Of a stretch of DNA of 64,000 nt, positions 61,994-64,000 are shown piece by piece (position 1 is the stretch's first letter; every line of letters begins with the position of its first letter). The stretch is from positions 682,001 through 746,000 of the forward strand of contig RCTD01000016.1 in assembly GCA_014898415.1 (NCBI GenBank), in the 5' to 3' direction. Made by a program: the position numbers and the translations under genes. The notes beneath the pieces were generated by a model. The model was not told the DNA's origin. It saw nothing but the letters and a program-made list of their open reading frames with translations, and made no database searches. Source of the stretch: Stromatinia cepivora (taxonomy: Eukaryota; Ascomycota; Leotiomycetes; Helotiales; Sclerotiniaceae).

Positions 61994-62475
61994 TGGAAAA
62001 GTTGAATAAGGATAATCGCTAAAATAAGCTAAAATCGCTCCAAAGGAAGACTTTAATCATAAGCGGTAGGACCAATGGAGCCGGTTTAGTTGCTACTGTC
62101 GTAGCTACCGTAATAGTGAACTCAATTTATAAAGTTTTACAGCCTCGTTGCAATTATCACGAAAATGGCGCCTAATCATGTGATGATAAGCAGGCGAGTT
62201 GAGATAAGGCGAGGCAATGAATCATTGTACTGAGGTCATTCAGCCTGACGCACAATACATTCCTAATTGTTCCAATATATATTTCAAGCCCTACATCTTT
62301 GGAACATCATTAAATCATAGAAGCCTCTTACTAACGAAGCCCTCTTGGATTCCACATTATGTATTATATGCCTCCCTAGAATTATCCAAACCTACACTCT
62401 TTGATAATCTTAGGATTCACATACATCATTTCCTGCAACATTTACACAACGAACTTTTCTCAGTATCTGCACGAG
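61994..62475. promoter_or_regulatory. bidirectional promoter of the unknown gene and ATG14
   Basis: 482 bp between divergent starts. The open frame continues upstream of the ATG14 start to 62401 without resembling the family. Confidence 0.5.
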
Positions 62476-64000
62476 ATGCAGTGCGATATATGTTTTCGAA
62501 CAGGCGGGCATAAACTTCCATTCCTTTGTCCCACAGATGCGCGCAACCAGCTATACGAAACTCGAGTTCAAACCGCTGGCGTTCTCCTAGAAAAGGATGC
62601 CCTTGATCGAGAAATCAGCGGGCGCTTCCCGCCGCCGCCCTCGAAACGGGGAAATCATGAAGATAAACCACCTGTTGTTGTCACCCAGTCAAACTACGAT
62701 GCATTACTCGCTGAACGAGAGAAGATCATAGACCGCACGAACCAGATTATTGCTCATGCAGATGAGTTAAAGACAAAGCTCGAACGCGCGAAGGAGGAGC
62801 GCAGCAAGAAGAAGGCCGCAAATGATCAGAGAAGTGCAGACGTTATTTCAGCTTCAAGTGGAATCGAAGCTCGTAGGACAAAGCAAATTCAAGATATTGA
62901 GGGTTCTACTCGCAGAACGAAGTACAGATGGAACCAAGCATATAACCTTATTGCGGGCTCCAGGGCTTATCTTTGCTACGAAGCTGCCAAGTTGTATGGG
63001 CTTCAAAGAGTCAAAAGAAGTAATGGAGGGGAAGAATATAAAATAGGTGGCGTCGGCATAGTAGACTTGAGGTTGATGAACAGTACGTATTCGATTTCTG
63101 CATACAAACACAATGCTAACAATGATTTACAGCGGCCAGCCCTGCCCAAATCTCTACCTCCTTATCTCACATCACTCATGTCCTCATGCTAGCTACTCAT
63201 TATCTCGCTATCCGCTTACCTGCAGAAGTAACTCTTCCTCATCGAGATTATCCTTTACCCACGATATTCTCTTTACCTTCATCATATCTGCATACCAATG
63301 TACCATTTCCTGGGGGGACGTCTAGCTCATCAAGCAACAGTCCTTCCACTTCACGCCATGCCGAAAATTCCAATCAACCTAGACCCAGACCTTTGTGGAT
63401 CAACAAGCCTCTTCCCATATTAGCAAACGAGGACTCGGCAGCCCATACTTATTTCCTCGAAGGTGCAGTCCTCCTCGCCTACAATGTAGCTTGGCTATGC
63501 AAAAGTCAAGGGGTTTCTGTAGGAGAAAATGGTACGACAACTTTCGAAGACATCTGCAACATAGGGAAAAACCTATGGAAACTCCTCATAGGCGATAAAC
63601 CACACCTACAACCCACACCACGCTCGGCATCTCTCAACCCTTCTTCGCCAAAAAATTTAGACTCCGATGGCTACATCGAAGGCGAAGACAAGAAGAATCA
63701 CAAAATTGAGCGCTCGCTTTTGGGTTGGGCTAGTCATGGTTCCGCATATTCATTCCTCGGAAGCGCAGAAGGGGCAGAATTCATACGTGGTTTCAAACTT
63801 CCGCGTCCGAATCAACTGGCTGACAAATTGAAGAGTAAACTCATGAGCGAAGTGGCCAATGCAGAATGGGAAGTTTTGAGCCAGGATGCATGGGCGATCG
63901 AGGATGAGATGAGCAGTGATGGGGTTGTGGTGGGGGCTAGGAAAGAAGGGTCGGAGGCAGGGACTCCTGATGTGAAAAAAGAGCGAGATTATATGGCCGG
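62476..64000 (+). CDS. ATG14: Atg14, autophagy-specific PI3-kinase complex subunit (3' end outside window)
   Basis: Targets the Vps34-Vps15-Atg6 complex to the autophagosome assembly site. Exons 62476-63082 and 63133 to beyond the window; 491 codons seen. The start at 62476 gives MQCDICFRTGGHKLPFLCPTD, the CxxC N-terminus typical of Atg14/UVRAG-like proteins. The coiled coil at about 70-150 includes LLAEREKIIDRTNQIIAHAD and KTKLERAKEERSKKKA. The Atg14/UVRAG domain follows: WNQAYNLIAGSRAYLCYEAAKLYGLQ, then across the 50-bp intron LMNTASPAQISTSLSHITHV, LMLATHYLAIRLPAEV, a Ser-rich loop, and HTYFLEGAVLLAYNVAWLC. The downstream part has an acidic linker and ...LSQDAWAIEDEM. It could be confused with Vps38, but the CxxC start favours Atg14. 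Confidence 0.85.

Noticed and set aside
1..64000. CRISPR arrays, rRNA, tRNA genes, bacterial-style operons
   Set aside because: No regularly spaced repeats and no cloverleaf or rRNA motifs seen; the genes have spliceosomal introns.

Overview
The window reads as nuclear DNA of a filamentous ascomycete (Pezizomycotina; a leotiomycete such as a Helotiales/Sclerotiniaceae member is my best guess, from protein flavour only). The evidence is genes with several 47-70 bp introns with GT(A/G)AGT-type donors and TNCTAAT-like branch sites, fungal-specific families (DUF7514, DUF3807, Scm3), and a sharp contrast between ordinary gene-rich DNA and a very AT-rich block whose repeat copies differ only by transitions, the signature of repeat-induced point mutation (RIP).

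Layout. 0.2-3 kb: a broken short-chain dehydrogenase gene and an intact transcription elongation factor TFIIS gene. 4.1-26.5 kb: one nest of four LTR retrotransposons, all RIP-degraded. A Ty3/gypsy element (minus) was hit by a Ty1/copia element (minus). That copia was itself hit by a sister copia in the opposite orientation. The gypsy was also hit separately by a short gag-only element. All four have equal-length LTR pairs and perfect 5-bp target-site duplications (TTTTA, ATATA, ATATG, TAGAG). 26.7-34.7 kb: a decayed accessory zone holding a glutathione S-transferase gene with a TAG where its N-terminal strand should be, a cytochrome P450 pseudogene, and the C-terminal half of a 14-TM-type MFS exporter. 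The last two are head to head and cut off at the two ends of a 0.76-kb AT-rich segment with 13-bp inverted ends, and look like remnants of a secondary-metabolism locus.

34.7-64 kb: a conserved housekeeping block. It holds a DUF7514 protein with an Arg/Asp/Glu tail, an arrestin-like protein with a PPxY motif, the CENP-A chaperone Scm3, the autophagy protein Atg6 (Beclin 1), a 73-aa protein, the polyadenylation factor Cft1 (five exons), an LMBD1-like membrane protein, an ANCHR-like zinc-finger protein, a DUF3807 protein, an unrecognised four-exon coiled-coil protein, and Atg14 (running off the window). Atg6 and Atg14 are partners in the autophagy-specific PI3-kinase complex and lie within 20 kb. 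Divergent pairs sharing short promoters are SCM3/ATG6, CFT1/LMBD1-like and the unknown gene/ATG14.

I saw no tRNA, rRNA or CRISPR array. Splice models were made by eye from frames, splice signals and family resemblance, and no search was run.
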